Shown in pieces: positions 1 to 9,104 of a stretch of DNA of 64,000 nt (position 1 is the stretch's first letter; every line of letters begins with the position of its first letter). The DNA comes from Bradyrhizobium lablabi (GTDB lineage: Bacteria; Pseudomonadota; Alphaproteobacteria; Rhizobiales; Xanthobacteraceae). The notes beneath the pieces are model-generated. The model did not search any database and was not told the origin of the DNA. It saw only the letters and a program-made list of their open reading frames with translations. The stretch covers positions 682,001 through 746,000 of the forward strand of contig NZ_JAFCJK010000001.1 in NCBI RefSeq assembly GCF_018131005.1, given 5' to 3'. The position numbers and the translations under genes are program-made.

Positions 1-550
1 GGCCAGCCACGCGGTGGCGCACCAACAGCGCGTTGCCAATATGCTTGAGGATCGCGGCGCGGCCGCCGCGCGGACGCCCGCCCTTGGCTAATTCGCGCGC
101 GAACGGCTCGGTGAGATCGAACACAGCCGCAACCTCGCGCTCGTGCCGGGCCAGCACCACGCTCTTGGCGAGTGCCTCGCCGACCAGGATCAGCCGCTCG
201 GGCGACAGGCTTTGCAGATAGATCGGGCCGCCCGGCGGGATCTGGTCTTCCTTCTCCGACGCGAGCTCGATAATCGCGATCTCCTCCTCACGCCGCGTGA
301 ACGGGCCGGTCATGCGCGATTGCAGCCCGCGCAGAAATTCGTCTTCCTCCAGCGCATTGAGCCCAATCAGGACCACCACGCCGTAACGGAACAGGATGGC
401 GACGCCGTTTTCGTTGACGCGGAACGCGAGCGGGGTGGTCGCCAGCACATCGCCACGTTCCAGGCCGGATGTATTGATGCGGTCGGCGACGAAAAATGCG
501 CGGGCGGTGGTCCGCGGTCCGCCGAGCGGCGATTTGGAGGCCTGGGTCAT
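1..550 (-). CDS. RMD1/DUF155 family protein (3' end beyond window)
   Basis: An open frame runs leftward from ATG at 550 to the window edge without a stop (183 codons seen). Near the N-terminus the translation reads FFVADRINTSGLERGDVLA, then a hydrophobic strand FRYGVVVLIGLNALEEDEF, which is the pattern of the RMD1/YagE (DUF155) family. The later part, with a Glu-rich segment and an Arg/Lys-rich helix, also fits. Family members are inner-membrane proteins of unknown biochemical role; the yeast and human relatives are linked to mitochondrial translation. The C-terminal membrane helix expected for the family would lie outside the window. The gene diverges from the metallo-hydrolase at 721, leaving a 170-bp shared promoter region. 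The family call is good; the function is unknown. Confidence 0.82.
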   Translation of the reverse strand, partial: MTQASKSPLGGPRTTARAFFVADRINTSGLERGDVLATTPLAFRVNENGVAILFRYGVVVLIGLNALEEDEFLRGLQSRMTGPFTRREEEIAIIELASEKEDQIPPGGPIYLQSLSPERLILVGEALAKSVVLARHEREVAAVFDLTEPFARELAKGGRPRGGRAAILKHIGNALLVRHRVAG

Positions 551-720
551 GGAAATTCGGACTGCGGGGACCTAGATCATCGTCGATAGCACGGGCAGAT
601 CGATCTGTTCGGGCATACTCAGTCGGCCGAGCCTATCACGGTCTGTTTTGGATCACACGCCGGGTGAGGCGCGTATACTGTCCGTGTTGACGGCTTCCCC
701 GCGATGCCTATGGTGAATCC

Positions 721-1389
721 ATGGATGACAAGACCGAGACCAAACCGAAAGCCGGCGCGATCATCGTGCCGGTGACGTTGTTCGAACAGAACTGCACCAT
801 TATCTGGCACGAGCCGACCAAGAAGGCGGTGGTGATCGACCCCGGCGGGGACGTGCAGAAGATCCAGGCCGCGATCAAACAGACCGGCGTTACGGTCGAG
901 AAGATCTGGCTGACCCACGGCCATATCGACCATGTCGGTGGTGCCGCCGAACTGCGCGACGCGCTACAGGTGAAGATCGAGGGGCCGCATATCGCCGACA
1001 AGTTTCTGCTCGACAACGTCGTATCGAGCGGCGAACGCTTCGGCATGACCGGGGTGCGCAACTTCGGGCCCGACCGCTGGCTCGACGAGGGCGACCAGGT
1101 TTCGATCGGCGATCTCACCTTCGACATCCTGCATTGCCCCGGCCATTCGCCTGGCAGCGTGGTGTTCTTCAACAAGGAGATGCGCTTCGCCCATGTCGGC
1201 GACGTCCTGTTCGCCGGCTCGGTCGGGCGAACCGATCTGCCCGGAGGCAGCCACCCGACGCTGATCCAGTCGATCAAGGACAAGCTGCTGCCGCTCGGCG
1301 ACGATGTCGGCTTCATCTGCGGCCACGGCGCGGGCTCGAGCATCGGCCAGGAGCGGATGACGAATCCGTTCCTGACCGGCGAGTTGTAG
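721..1389 (+). CDS. MBL-fold metallo-hydrolase, GloC/YcbL-like glyoxalase II
   Basis: The 222-residue protein has the metallo-beta-lactamase zinc motif THGHIDH (His66, His68, Asp70, His71), a second His in HCPGHSPGS and the Asp-bearing GDVLFAGSVGRTD segment. It ends with the GHGAGSSIGQER-TNPF block typical of the short YcbL/GloC group, which lacks the C-terminal domain of GloB. Known members hydrolyse S-D-lactoylglutathione or related thioesters in the cytosol. Length fits the family. The start ATG follows directly after the divergent promoter region with DUF155. The stop lies 7 bp from the stop of the convergent esterase. The exact substrate is inference. Confidence 0.9.
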   Translation: MDDKTETKPKAGAIIVPVTLFEQNCTIIWHEPTKKAVVIDPGGDVQKIQAAIKQTGVTVEKIWLTHGHIDHVGGAAELRDALQVKIEGPHIADKFLLDNVVSSGERFGMTGVRNFGPDRWLDEGDQVSIGDLTFDILHCPGHSPGSVVFFNKEMRFAHVGDVLFAGSVGRTDLPGGSHPTLIQSIKDKLLPLGDDVGFICGHGAGSSIGQERMTNPFLTGEL

Positions 1390-1396
1390 GCCCGCG

Positions 1397-2587
1397 TTAC
1401 TTCATCAATCCCGCTGCCGTGAGCGCGCGTGTGATGACGCTGCCGACGTCGATGCCACGGCGGCGCGCCGCGCGCGACGGCCTGCCGCTCCGCGCTGGCG
1501 AAACGGCGCTTTTGGCTTCTTTGTTATTGGTGTCTTTTGCGATCCGCTTTACGGCCGATCTCGCCGTTTCGTCGGCGACGATCTCATTTGCAGCCTGTAC
1601 CTCATTGGATTGATGGACACGGCCGGTCAGGCCAAAGAACGTCGCGATATGATAGGACGAGGAAATCCCGGCCTCGATGAGGAACGCGCCTTCCACGCCG
1701 TACCGCTCGTCATTGTCAGCGAGGCCGAGCGGCGCGCCATGGGCCATGTCGTTGATGGTGTAGGACTCGACCAGCGTCTCGCCATCGGCATTCCACCAGA
1801 CCTCCCGGGGATGGCCGTCGACATCAGCCTTCGACATCGCCGTAAGCGGCAGGCCGTGGACATCAAGCCACTGCCTGATGATGGCATCCGCATTGCCGGG
1901 ATGGACGGTGCGGTCGGCACTGCCGTGCCACACGGAAATTCTCGGCCAGGTGCCCTTGTGCTTGGATGCCTTGCGAACGAATTCGCCCAGGCTGGCCTCG
2001 GGCAGCGCGCTGCCATGCATCATGGCATGCAGCGCCTCGCGCAGATTGGTCGCGACGCCGAACGGCAGGCCGGCGATAACAGCCCCGGCCGAAAACACAT
2101 CCGGATAGGTCGCGAGCATGGCTGCCGCCATCGCGCCACCCGCGGAAAGACCTGTCACATAGATCCGGCGCGGATCAATGCCGTGCGCGCTGACAATTTG
2201 GGCGATCATCTGCCTGATCGAGCAGGCTTCGCCGTGACCGCGCGCTACGTCGTCCGGATTGAACCAGTTGAAGCAGGTATTAGCGTTGTTGGAGGCCTGT
2301 TGCTCCGGCATCAACAGCGCGAACCCATAGCGCTTGGCGAGCCTCGACCAGCCGGCACCGAGATCATAAGACGCCGCCGTCTGGCCGCAACCATGCAGCA
2401 CGACGACGAGCGCGGGCGTCCGAGCAAGCTGCGCGGGCACGAACGAGAACATCTTCAGCGCCCCGGGATTCGAGCCGAATCCGGTCGTCTCCACGAGCGG
2501 CGTTGGCGCGGCGGGCGCGCCGAGACTGTTGAACGCATTCAGTCTCGGAAGATGGCGCAGAAATTCAACGTTGTTCACCAAAGACAA
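1397..2587 (-). CDS. PHB depolymerase-type esterase (LpqC/feruloyl esterase-like)
   Basis: This is a 396-residue alpha/beta hydrolase of the esterase PHB family. It has an oxyanion segment VVLHGCGQTAASY, the lipase box GLSAGG (nucleophile Ser148), a downstream SADRTVHPGNAD segment likely to carry the acid and a DMAHG segment likely to carry the His. Two Cys (in NTCFNWF and GEACSIRQ) sit where the family has a disulfide. No clear Sec signal is visible, so it may be intracellular or exported another way. The C-terminal ~50 residues are basic (Arg/Lys-rich). Relatives cleave short-chain PHA, poly(3-hydroxybutyrate) oligomers or aromatic esters. It is convergent with the metallo-hydrolase and separated by 122 bp from the MFS gene behind it. 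Confidence 0.88.
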   Translation of the reverse strand: MSLVNNVEFLRHLPRLNAFNSLGAPAAPTPLVETTGFGSNPGALKMFSFVPAQLARTPALVVVLHGCGQTAASYDLGAGWSRLAKRYGFALLMPEQQASNNANTCFNWFNPDDVARGHGEACSIRQMIAQIVSAHGIDPRRIYVTGLSAGGAMAAAMLATYPDVFSAGAVIAGLPFGVATNLREALHAMMHGSALPEASLGEFVRKASKHKGTWPRISVWHGSADRTVHPGNADAIIRQWLDVHGLPLTAMSKADVDGHPREVWWNADGETLVESYTINDMAHGAPLGLADNDERYGVEGAFLIEAGISSSYHIATFFGLTGRVHQSNEVQAANEIVADETARSAVKRIAKDTNNKEAKSAVSPARSGRPSRAARRRGIDVGSVITRALTAAGLMK

Positions 2588-2709
2588 CAGCAGCTCCTGA
2601 GGTGATTGTTCCTGAACGTCACCTCAGCCACATAGTTGCTGCACTGCAAAATGAAAAGACCGTGTGCTGTCATTCCCCCGGAAATGTGAGATTTGGCGTG
2701 ATCGCGTGA

Positions 2710-4116
2710 TCAGGCGCTCGCGCGACGCATCGATGACAGAAATGCGGCCGAAATCATGATCGACAGCGCAAACAATGCGCATGCCGCAAACAGCGCCACG
2801 CTTGTCGAAATCGTAGTTTCGATCGCGAAGAACACAGCCCCGATCGCGGCAACGCCAGCTGCATTTCCGATCTGCGTGGTCGTTCCGTACATGCCCGAGC
2901 CCGCGCCGGCGCTTGAAGACCTCACATTGGACAGCACCGCGCTTGACAACGGCGCCATGACGAGCCCCTGGCCGTAACCGAAGACCATCAGCACCAGCGC
3001 GAGCAGGAGTGCCGACGGCGCAACGGTTGCTTCAACCGTCGCGACCAGCACGGCAAGTCCGGCAATTTGCAAGCCACAGCCTTCGATCAACACCAGCGTA
3101 CCGCGATGTTTCGCCCGCACGCCGCTGTGACGCGAGGCAAGCACGAAGCTCAGCGCCAGTGGCACGAACACCAGTCCTGCGTGCAGCGGCGGGATCTGCA
3201 GGCCCTTTTGCATGAACATGGTCATGATCAGGTAGAAGGAGAGATTGGCGAAGAAGAAGAAAAATACCGCGACCAGCCCGCGCATGAAGGCTGCATCCGA
3301 CAATAGCGCCAGATCGATCAGCGGCATGCCGCCGCGCCGCGCGACGGCGCGTTCGAGCCGCACGAACGCCGCGATGATCGCAACCCCGGCCGCCATCACG
3401 AGCCACACCCACGCTGCCCAGTGCACGTCATGGCCGAACAGCAGCGGACCGATCAGGCACAGCAGGCCGCCGAACAGCACGACGGCACCGGGAATATCGA
3501 GCCGCGTGCCGGCACGGCGCGGCACCGTGGGCATGATCCTCAGCGCCGCTGCGATGATGACGGCGCCAAACGGCACATTGACGAAGAAAACGGCGCGCCA
3601 GCCGAGACCCGCGAGATCGAGCGTCACCAGCACACCGCCGAGGGTGAAACCTGTGACCCCCGCGAGCCCCAGTACGATGCCGTAGATGCCGAAGGCCCGC
3701 GCGCGGGTCGCATCGGAGAACAACAGATGCAGCGTCGCCAGCACCTGCGGCACCATCAGCGCCGCGGTGGCGCCCTGCGCGAGCCGCGCCACGATCAATT
3801 CGGGGCCGGACTGCGCCAGGCCACACCACAACGAGGTCGCGGAGAAGCCGGCGACGCCGGCGATGAACACATTCCTCGTGCCGTAGATGTCACCGAGCCG
3901 GCCGCCGGTGACCACCAGCGTAGCATAGGCGATCAGATAGATTGCAATCACGGCCTCGATCTGCGCCGGCGTCGCGTGCAACTCGGCCGCCATGGTTGGG
4001 ATCGCGACATTGACGATGAAGGCATCGACGCCGAACATGAATTGCGCCGCTACGACGATCGCGAGCACCCGCCAGCGGCGGGAGGCGTCCACCGGAGCCG
4101 AGACGATCTGATGCAT
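2710..4116 (-). CDS. MFS transporter, DHA2 (EmrB/QacA-like) drug exporter
   Basis: The 468-residue protein is almost entirely hydrophobic. It has the MFS motif A region GGRLGDIYGTRNVF between TM2 and TM3 and a PQVLATL segment as in drug:H+ antiporters of the DHA2 type. The N-terminus shows FGVDAFIVNVAIPTMA, the motif D1 signature of this group. It would act in the inner membrane as a proton-driven exporter. The substrate cannot be read from sequence, and no adjacent membrane-fusion protein or regulator is visible, so it is an isolated exporter. It shares its direction with the PQQ dehydrogenase operon upstream and the esterase downstream, but the gaps of ~130 bp suggest separate transcripts. 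Confidence 0.86.
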   Translation of the reverse strand: MHQIVSAPVDASRRWRVLAIVVAAQFMFGVDAFIVNVAIPTMAAELHATPAQIEAVIAIYLIAYATLVVTGGRLGDIYGTRNVFIAGVAGFSATSLWCGLAQSGPELIVARLAQGATAALMVPQVLATLHLLFSDATRARAFGIYGIVLGLAGVTGFTLGGVLVTLDLAGLGWRAVFFVNVPFGAVIIAAALRIMPTVPRRAGTRLDIPGAVVLFGGLLCLIGPLLFGHDVHWAAWVWLVMAAGVAIIAAFVRLERAVARRGGMPLIDLALLSDAAFMRGLVAVFFFFFANLSFYLIMTMFMQKGLQIPPLHAGLVFVPLALSFVLASRHSGVRAKHRGTLVLIEGCGLQIAGLAVLVATVEATVAPSALLLALVLMVFGYGQGLVMAPLSSAVLSNVRSSSAGAGSGMYGTTTQIGNAAGVAAIGAVFFAIETTISTSVALFAACALFALSIMISAAFLSSMRRASA

Positions 4117-4248
4117 GCGGCGTGGTCCTGTCCAAGAATCCGTTGCCGCACATCACCAGATTCCGATCATCCCTTCGATTACCTCCGAGGTAAGCGTTCG
4201 TTCACGGACATGACACGTGGAGTTCGTTCGACCGTCGAAAACAGAATC

Positions 4249-5067
4249 TCATTGCGGAGGTCGCAGTTCGACGCCGTAGCGGGCGTAGATCCGCGCGATG
4301 GTGCCATCCGTCAGCAGCACCCCTATGGCGGCATCGACACGCTGCCGCAGCTTGTCGTCCGGGCGAAGCAACCCGGCCGCGATGTTCCAGTTCAAATCCT
4401 GATCGTTGTCGAACGCCGGAATCAGGCGCAGCGGCTTGTCGGCATGCTGCAGATTGAACCAGCCGACCGTCATCGGTGTGACTGCCGCCGCCTCGATCTC
4501 GCGATTGGCCAATGCCGCAACAATATCGTCCTCGAAAACGAACGGCGACGTGGCGGTGCCGCCCTTGGCGAGCGTCATGGAGACCAACGAGCCGACCGGC
4601 ACCCCGACCCGCTGATCGGAACCGAGACTTGTCAGCGATGTCGCGGGTGAATCGCCTCGCACCGCGAGCACGACGCCGCTGCGATGGTAAGGACGCGAAG
4701 GCCGCACACCGCCCGCGGGCGTCGTATCCTTGCGGGCGATGACATCGAGCACGAGGTCGCAATCGGCGCGGCGATACTGGATCGCACTGACCACCCACTC
4801 CCGCGTCAACTTGACACCGAGTTGCTCGGCAATTTTCTCGCCGAGCTCGATCTGAAATCCCGGGACCGGTCCGGACTTGCTTGCAAATGGCAGCGCGTTC
4901 GGACTGGCGCAAAGCGTCAACGCGCCGCGCTCGATAATGGTTTCGAGCGAGCGGGCCTCCGCCGGCGCGTTCCAGAGCATCAGCAGGACGAGGCTTGCCG
5001 CGCATCCACCGAGGCGACCTCGCGGTTTCCACGGCGCGATCCGGCGATCACCATGCGCTCTAGTCAT
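4249..5067 (-). CDS. Periplasmic family-3 solute-binding protein, XoxJ/MxaJ-like
   Basis: The chosen start is ATG at 5067, which overlaps the stop of the cytochrome gene by 8 bases and gives a 272-residue protein with a hydrophobic signal segment ending near APAEARS. A longer in-frame extension would run through the cytochrome gene and is not credible. The body is a bacterial extracellular solute-binding type 3 fold (ERGALTLCASPNALPF, then the REWV-YRRADCDLVLD segment). Position as third gene after a PQQ alcohol dehydrogenase and a c-type cytochrome matches the XoxJ/MxaJ class, thought to assist dehydrogenase maturation or activation in the periplasm. The overlap implies translational coupling. 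The family is secure; the XoxJ role comes from context. Confidence 0.82.
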   Translation of the reverse strand: MTRAHGDRRIAPWKPRGRLGGCAASLVLLMLWNAPAEARSLETIIERGALTLCASPNALPFASKSGPVPGFQIELGEKIAEQLGVKLTREWVVSAIQYRRADCDLVLDVIARKDTTPAGGVRPSRPYHRSGVVLAVRGDSPATSLTSLGSDQRVGVPVGSLVSMTLAKGGTATSPFVFEDDIVAALANREIEAAAVTPMTVGWFNLQHADKPLRLIPAFDNDQDLNWNIAAGLLRPDDKLRQRVDAAIGVLLTDGTIARIYARYGVELRPPQ

Positions 5068-5410
5068 CGAGCCCTCGAATATAGGCCAGGATCGCGATGA
5101 TCTGGCCGTCGCTGAATACCGAGCCATACGCAGGCATGGCACCCATTTTGCCCTTCTTGATGCGCTCGATGATAAATTCGTCGCTGCGCTCAGACTTCGA
5201 CAGCTTCGGACCCCTGCCAGCATGGCGGCCGCCATCCTGATGACAAAAGCCGCAGGTGGTCGCGAACATTTTCTGGCCATCGATGTCGTTCGGTGAGGCT
5301 TCGGCTGGGATCGGCGAGCCCGCCGAGTTGGACGGTTGGGCAAGCGAGACGGTCGACGGCCCTGGCCAGATGATGGCCAGGGACGCAACAACTACAAACA
5401 ATATTCGCAT
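5060..5410 (-). CDS. Mono-haem class I cytochrome c (XoxG-like electron acceptor)
   Basis: A 116-residue protein from ATG 5410: Sec signal MRILFVVVASLAIIWPG, one haem motif CGFCH (residues 53-57) and a likely axial Met in GAMPAYG (Met92). The C-terminal helix SDGQIIAILAYIRGL is typical of small class I cytochromes. A 19-codon longer frame exists but would precede the signal peptide. It lies 84 bp downstream of the PQQ dehydrogenase stop and overlaps the solute-binding protein gene, so it is most likely the periplasmic electron acceptor for that dehydrogenase, passing electrons to the terminal oxidase. The family is clear; the partnership is inferred from gene order. Confidence 0.86.
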   Translation of the reverse strand: MRILFVVVASLAIIWPGPSTVSLAQPSNSAGSPIPAEASPNDIDGQKMFATTCGFCHQDGGRHAGRGPKLSKSERSDEFIIERIKKGKMGAMPAYGSVFSDGQIIAILAYIRGLDD

Positions 5411-5494
5411 TCCAGCATCCGTATTCACGGCAAGGGGCGGCAACGCATAGATCGGCAAGGGCGGCAAGGAGAGATCCCTGCCGCCCAGCCATCG

Positions 5495-7219
5495 TCACTG
5501 TCTGAGCGCGAAGACGACCAGGGCACCGGTATTCTTCGACATGCTCTTGAAGGGCTCGCCATAGAGCGCGACAAACTCGTCGGCCACCAGGCTGCCCCAG
5601 CCCGCCGGCACGGCGATGTACTGCTTGCCGCCGGCCATGTAGCTGATGATGCCGGCATTGTGCCCCATGCCGTTGTTGCGCGACCAGAGCTCTTCGCCAG
5701 TGTCCGCATTATAGGCGTGCACGACGCCTTCGGCGTCCGGCACGAATACCAGGTTGCCCGCGGTGGCGAGAACGCTGGCGAGCGGCGGATACTTGTAGTT
5801 CACCTCCCACTTCTTGGCGCCGGTGACCGGATCGCGGGCGCTAAGATGACCACGGGCCGGCCCGTCCGGAGGCGGGATGAACTTGAACGTGGCGCCGATG
5901 TTGAGCTGGGCCATCGGCTCCAGGATCGGCGTGGTCTTCTCCACGGTCATCTCCATGCACCATTCCTGCCCGATCCGGTAGAACAGCCCGTTCTTGGGGT
6001 TGTAGGCGCCGGAGTTCCAGCTGATGCCGCCGGCGATGGCCGGGCACAACGGCGGGTCCACCTTGCCTTCCGCGAGGTCGCGGCGACCGATCAGTTCGCC
6101 GGTCTTCGGATCGATGCTCTTGACGAAGTTAATGTTCTTCACCAGCGGCCAGACGTTCTCGACCTTGGCGTTGGACCGATCATAGACGAAGATGTATCCG
6201 CTCTTGTTGGCGTGCACCACGAGCTTCTTGCCGCCACGGTCGAGCATGACGAACTCTCCCACGGCAGAGTCGAAGTCCCAGGCGTCGTGCGGCAGCTCCT
6301 GATGATAGAATTTGAGCTTGCCGGTATCGGGATCAAGCGCGATGACCGATGTCGTGTAGAGATTGTCGCCCGGCCGCGGTCCGCTCTTCTTCCAGTCCGC
6401 CCCCGACCAGTCGTAGAGCGGCGCCGGGTTGGCGGTGCCCCACCACACCGTATTGGTTTCCGGATCATAGGCCCCGGGCATCCAGCCGCCGCCGCCGCCG
6501 GTCCGCCAGGAGTCGCCGCCCCAGCTCGCCATGGCCTCTTCGGTGCCGGCGACCGTGAAGAACTCCCATTTCTTCTGTCCGGTTTTGCTGTCCACGCCGA
6601 AGATCGGTCCGCGATGAGGCCATTCGCCTCCTTGCGCGCCAATGATCACCATGTCCTTCACCACCAGCGGCGCTCCGGTGAAGCCAACGGTCATCTTCTT
6701 GGAATCCAGCAGCTTCGTGTCCCACACCGGCTGGCCGGTCTTCAGATTGAGCGCGATCAGGCGCCCGTCGACCGTGCCGACATAGAGGTTGCCCTGCCCG
6801 ATGGCGATGCCGCGGTTGTACGGTGAGTGCGTTTGCTTGGAGACGAGCTCCTCGTCAAGCTCCGGCGCGTAGGACCAGATTGTCCTGCCGGTTGCTCCGT
6901 CGAGCGCCCACACACGGCTGTAGGAGCCCGAATAATACAGCACGCCATCAACCGCGAGCGGCGTCGACTGCAAGCCGCGGGTGGCGCGCTCCGGGAAATG
7001 CATCCACGCGACTTCGAGATTCTTGACGTTGCCGGTATTGATCTGGTCGAGACCGCTGTAATGGTAGGACTTGTAGGTGCCGTGATGCGTGGGCCAGTCG
7101 TTCTGGGCCGCTTCCGCATTGAGCGCTGCCGCGCTCTGGGCGTGCACCGGTGAGGCTGTCAACAAAACAACCGCCGCCAACGCAACGCCACTGCCGAGAT
7201 GTCGTCCGTAAAGAGCCAT
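5495..7219 (-). CDS. PQQ-dependent alcohol dehydrogenase, lanthanide-type (XoxF/ExaF-like)
   Basis: The 574-residue precursor has a signal peptide (cleavage near PVHAQS) and repeated tryptophan-docking motifs of the eight-bladed PQQ propeller, such as VWALDGATGRTIW and LIALNLKTGQPVW. By alignment to methanol dehydrogenase the metal ligands are Glu199 (GGEWPHRG) and Asn264 (GTANPAP). The catalytic base is Asp315 in HDAWDFD. Asp317, two residues on, is the extra Asp diagnostic of lanthanide-dependent enzymes (Ala in MxaF). Cys392 and Cys421 keep the 29-residue spacing of the structural disulfide. The vicinal Cys-Cys that lies over PQQ in MxaF and XoxF is absent: that stretch reads SKQTHSPYNRG. 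It is the first gene of an operon with a cytochrome c and a XoxJ-like protein. The alcohol substrate is unknown. Confidence 0.92.
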   Translation of the reverse strand: MALYGRHLGSGVALAAVVLLTASPVHAQSAAALNAEAAQNDWPTHHGTYKSYHYSGLDQINTGNVKNLEVAWMHFPERATRGLQSTPLAVDGVLYYSGSYSRVWALDGATGRTIWSYAPELDEELVSKQTHSPYNRGIAIGQGNLYVGTVDGRLIALNLKTGQPVWDTKLLDSKKMTVGFTGAPLVVKDMVIIGAQGGEWPHRGPIFGVDSKTGQKKWEFFTVAGTEEAMASWGGDSWRTGGGGGWMPGAYDPETNTVWWGTANPAPLYDWSGADWKKSGPRPGDNLYTTSVIALDPDTGKLKFYHQELPHDAWDFDSAVGEFVMLDRGGKKLVVHANKSGYIFVYDRSNAKVENVWPLVKNINFVKSIDPKTGELIGRRDLAEGKVDPPLCPAIAGGISWNSGAYNPKNGLFYRIGQEWCMEMTVEKTTPILEPMAQLNIGATFKFIPPPDGPARGHLSARDPVTGAKKWEVNYKYPPLASVLATAGNLVFVPDAEGVVHAYNADTGEELWSRNNGMGHNAGIISYMAGGKQYIAVPAGWGSLVADEFVALYGEPFKSMSKNTGALVVFALRQ

Positions 7220-7805
7220 CTGCGTCCTCCCTCTGGTTTATTTGTTGGGCCGAAGTTTTCGTCACGACCCTTGCAGGATCTCGTGCTGTCACCTCATTGG
7301 GTCGTGGTCGAACAGAGATTGCATGTTCTCACGGGACTGCCGCCAGGAGCCGGCGTGAGCCACGTTTGGCGCCGGAGCAGGTGACGGTCAGTGGGTCGAG
7401 AAAGGATGGATCTTGGCAGGGTGCGCTTTGGCGCACGACAGTATCGGACATCATTATGGGCAGCCAGACTGCCCCAACCGCTGTCGGCGATGTCAGTGCA
7501 GTGCACCATGACACGTCCCTCGATGCGTTCTGCCATTATTTGGTGTGGATTGTTGCTTTTTTGTGAAGCGCGGAACGAACGTCGAGACTTTGGTCTCGAT
7601 CGACGTTGCGACACCCGCTTTGGTTGAGCACGCGGGCGGCCCGATCCTCGCGGCGGTGACGGAGATTTTTCGGGCGACGGCATGCCTTAGCCGTTCCTGC
7701 GCAACAACCATGCAGCCGCGGTGGGCCTCCGCGATTGCCTTGGCTGGCACCACCCCGTAGTTTCGTTCGAAGCGAACAAAAACAACGATTTGGAGAGAAT
7801 GACGC
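7220..7805. other. Divergent intergenic region, no gene seen
   Basis: These 586 bp separate the leftward dehydrogenase operon from the rightward luciferase-like gene and should hold both promoters. Short frames on both strands lack recognisable motifs or good ribosome sites. I see no RNA gene and no convincing sigma-54 -24/-12 element. Confidence 0.5.
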
Positions 7806-9047
7806 ATGGCGCGCCTCAAGTTCGGAGCCTTCCTGCCCCCGCACCACCCGATCGGCGAGCATCCGATGCTGCAATTCCGCCGCGACCTCGATCTGGTGGA
7901 GCAGCTCGACGCGCTCGGTTATGACGAATTCTGGTGCGGTGAGCACCACTCCTCGGGCTGGGAGATGATCGCTTCGCCGGAGATGTTCCTGGCCGCCGCC
8001 GGCGAGCGCACCAAGCGCATCAAGCTCGGCACTGGCGTGATCTCGCTGCCCTATCACCATCCCTTCAACGTCGCCCAGCGCATGGTGCAGCTCGACCACA
8101 TGACCGGCGGTCGCGCGATCTTCGGCTCCGGTCCCGGCGCGCTCGCTTCCGATGCGCACGCGCTCGGTATCGACCCGATGACCCAGCGCGACCGCCAGGA
8201 CGAGGCGATTGCGGTAATCCGCCGCCTGTTCAACGGCGAGCGCGTCACCGTGAACAGCGACTGGTTCAAGATGCAGGACGCCGCGTTGCAGATCCTGCCG
8301 CTGCAGGAGGACATGCCATTCGTCGTCGCCTCGCAGATCTCACCCTCGGGCATGACACTTGCCGGCAAATACGGCATCGGGATCATCTCGCTTGGCTCGA
8401 TGTCGACGCAGGGCCTGATGGCGTTGCCGCAGCAGTGGCAATTCGCCGAGGATGCCGCCAAGAAGCACGGCACCACGGTGAGCCGGTCGAACTGGCGCGT
8501 GCTGCTGTCTTGGCACATCGCCGAGACGCGCGAGCAGGCGCGGCGTGAAGCCGGCGCCGGTTTGATGCGCTGGCACAACGAATATATTCTCGGCACGCTG
8601 ATGCGTCCGGGCCTGACCGCGTTCTCCTCGCCGGATGAAGCGGTCGACAGGACCGCCTTCGTCGAGGGCGCGGCGTCCACCATCGGAACGCCCGACGATC
8701 TCGTGAAGATGATCAAGAACCTTGTCAGCGTCTCCGGCGGCGTCGGCACCATCGTCGGCTTCGTGCATGACTGGGCCAATCCGGAAAACACCCGCCGGAG
8801 CTGGGACATGGTCGCACGCTATGTGATCCCGGAGATCAACGGCTTCATCGACGGCCTGCGCGCGTCGCGCCAGTTCGTGATCGACAATCGCGCTGTGTTC
8901 GAACGCGCAGGACAAGCCGTGATGGCGAAGATCATGGAAAACGACAAGGCCGCTGCCGCGCTTGCCCACACCGGCCCCGGCCGCATCGCGATCCCTGCCG
9001 TGAATGCGCCGGATTTGCAGAAGGAAGCCGCGAAGCGGAAGGCGTGA
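7806..9047 (+). CDS. LLM-class flavin-dependent monooxygenase (bacterial luciferase family)
   Basis: The 413-residue protein begins LKFGAFLPPHHPIGEHP and carries the F420/FMN luciferase-like TIM-barrel signatures GYDEFWCGEHHSSGWE, RIKLGTGVISLPYHHP and FGSGPGAL. It belongs to the subgroup annotated as limonene 1,2-monooxygenase-like or alkanal monooxygenase-like. Such enzymes use reduced FMN from a partner reductase to hydroxylate, epoxidise or Baeyer-Villiger oxidise small organics in the cytosol. The start is supported by GGAGAG 11 bases upstream. It is divergent from the PQQ dehydrogenase operon across 586 bp; no flavin reductase is adjacent. The substrate is not predictable. Confidence 0.92.
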   Translation: MARLKFGAFLPPHHPIGEHPMLQFRRDLDLVEQLDALGYDEFWCGEHHSSGWEMIASPEMFLAAAGERTKRIKLGTGVISLPYHHPFNVAQRMVQLDHMTGGRAIFGSGPGALASDAHALGIDPMTQRDRQDEAIAVIRRLFNGERVTVNSDWFKMQDAALQILPLQEDMPFVVASQISPSGMTLAGKYGIGIISLGSMSTQGLMALPQQWQFAEDAAKKHGTTVSRSNWRVLLSWHIAETREQARREAGAGLMRWHNEYILGTLMRPGLTAFSSPDEAVDRTAFVEGAASTIGTPDDLVKMIKNLVSVSGGVGTIVGFVHDWANPENTRRSWDMVARYVIPEINGFIDGLRASRQFVIDNRAVFERAGQAVMAKIMENDKAAAALAHTGPGRIAIPAVNAPDLQKEAAKRKA

Positions 9048-9104
9048 GGTTCTTCGTTCGCACAGTGCGTCGGCGCGGGTCCTGTTTCCTGAGGCGCTTG
9101 CGTA

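Noticed and set aside
3421..4650. A 409-codon plus-strand frame over the MFS exporter and the binding-protein gene
   Set aside because: Spans two real genes in antisense; no family similarity.
4249..5391. Longer version of the XoxJ-like gene starting at 5391
   Set aside because: The added 108 codons run antiparallel in composition through the cytochrome gene and hide the signal peptide that follows ATG 5067.
5336..6826. A 496-codon open frame on the plus strand opposite the PQQ dehydrogenase
   Set aside because: It lies antisense to a clearly conserved gene, is rich in Arg, His, Asp and Gly as expected for a GC-rich shadow frame, and has no motif or ribosome site.
7742..7760. Possible sigma-54 promoter (TGGCAC) before the luciferase-like gene
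   Set aside because: The -24 half is present but no TTGC-type -12 element follows at the right spacing.
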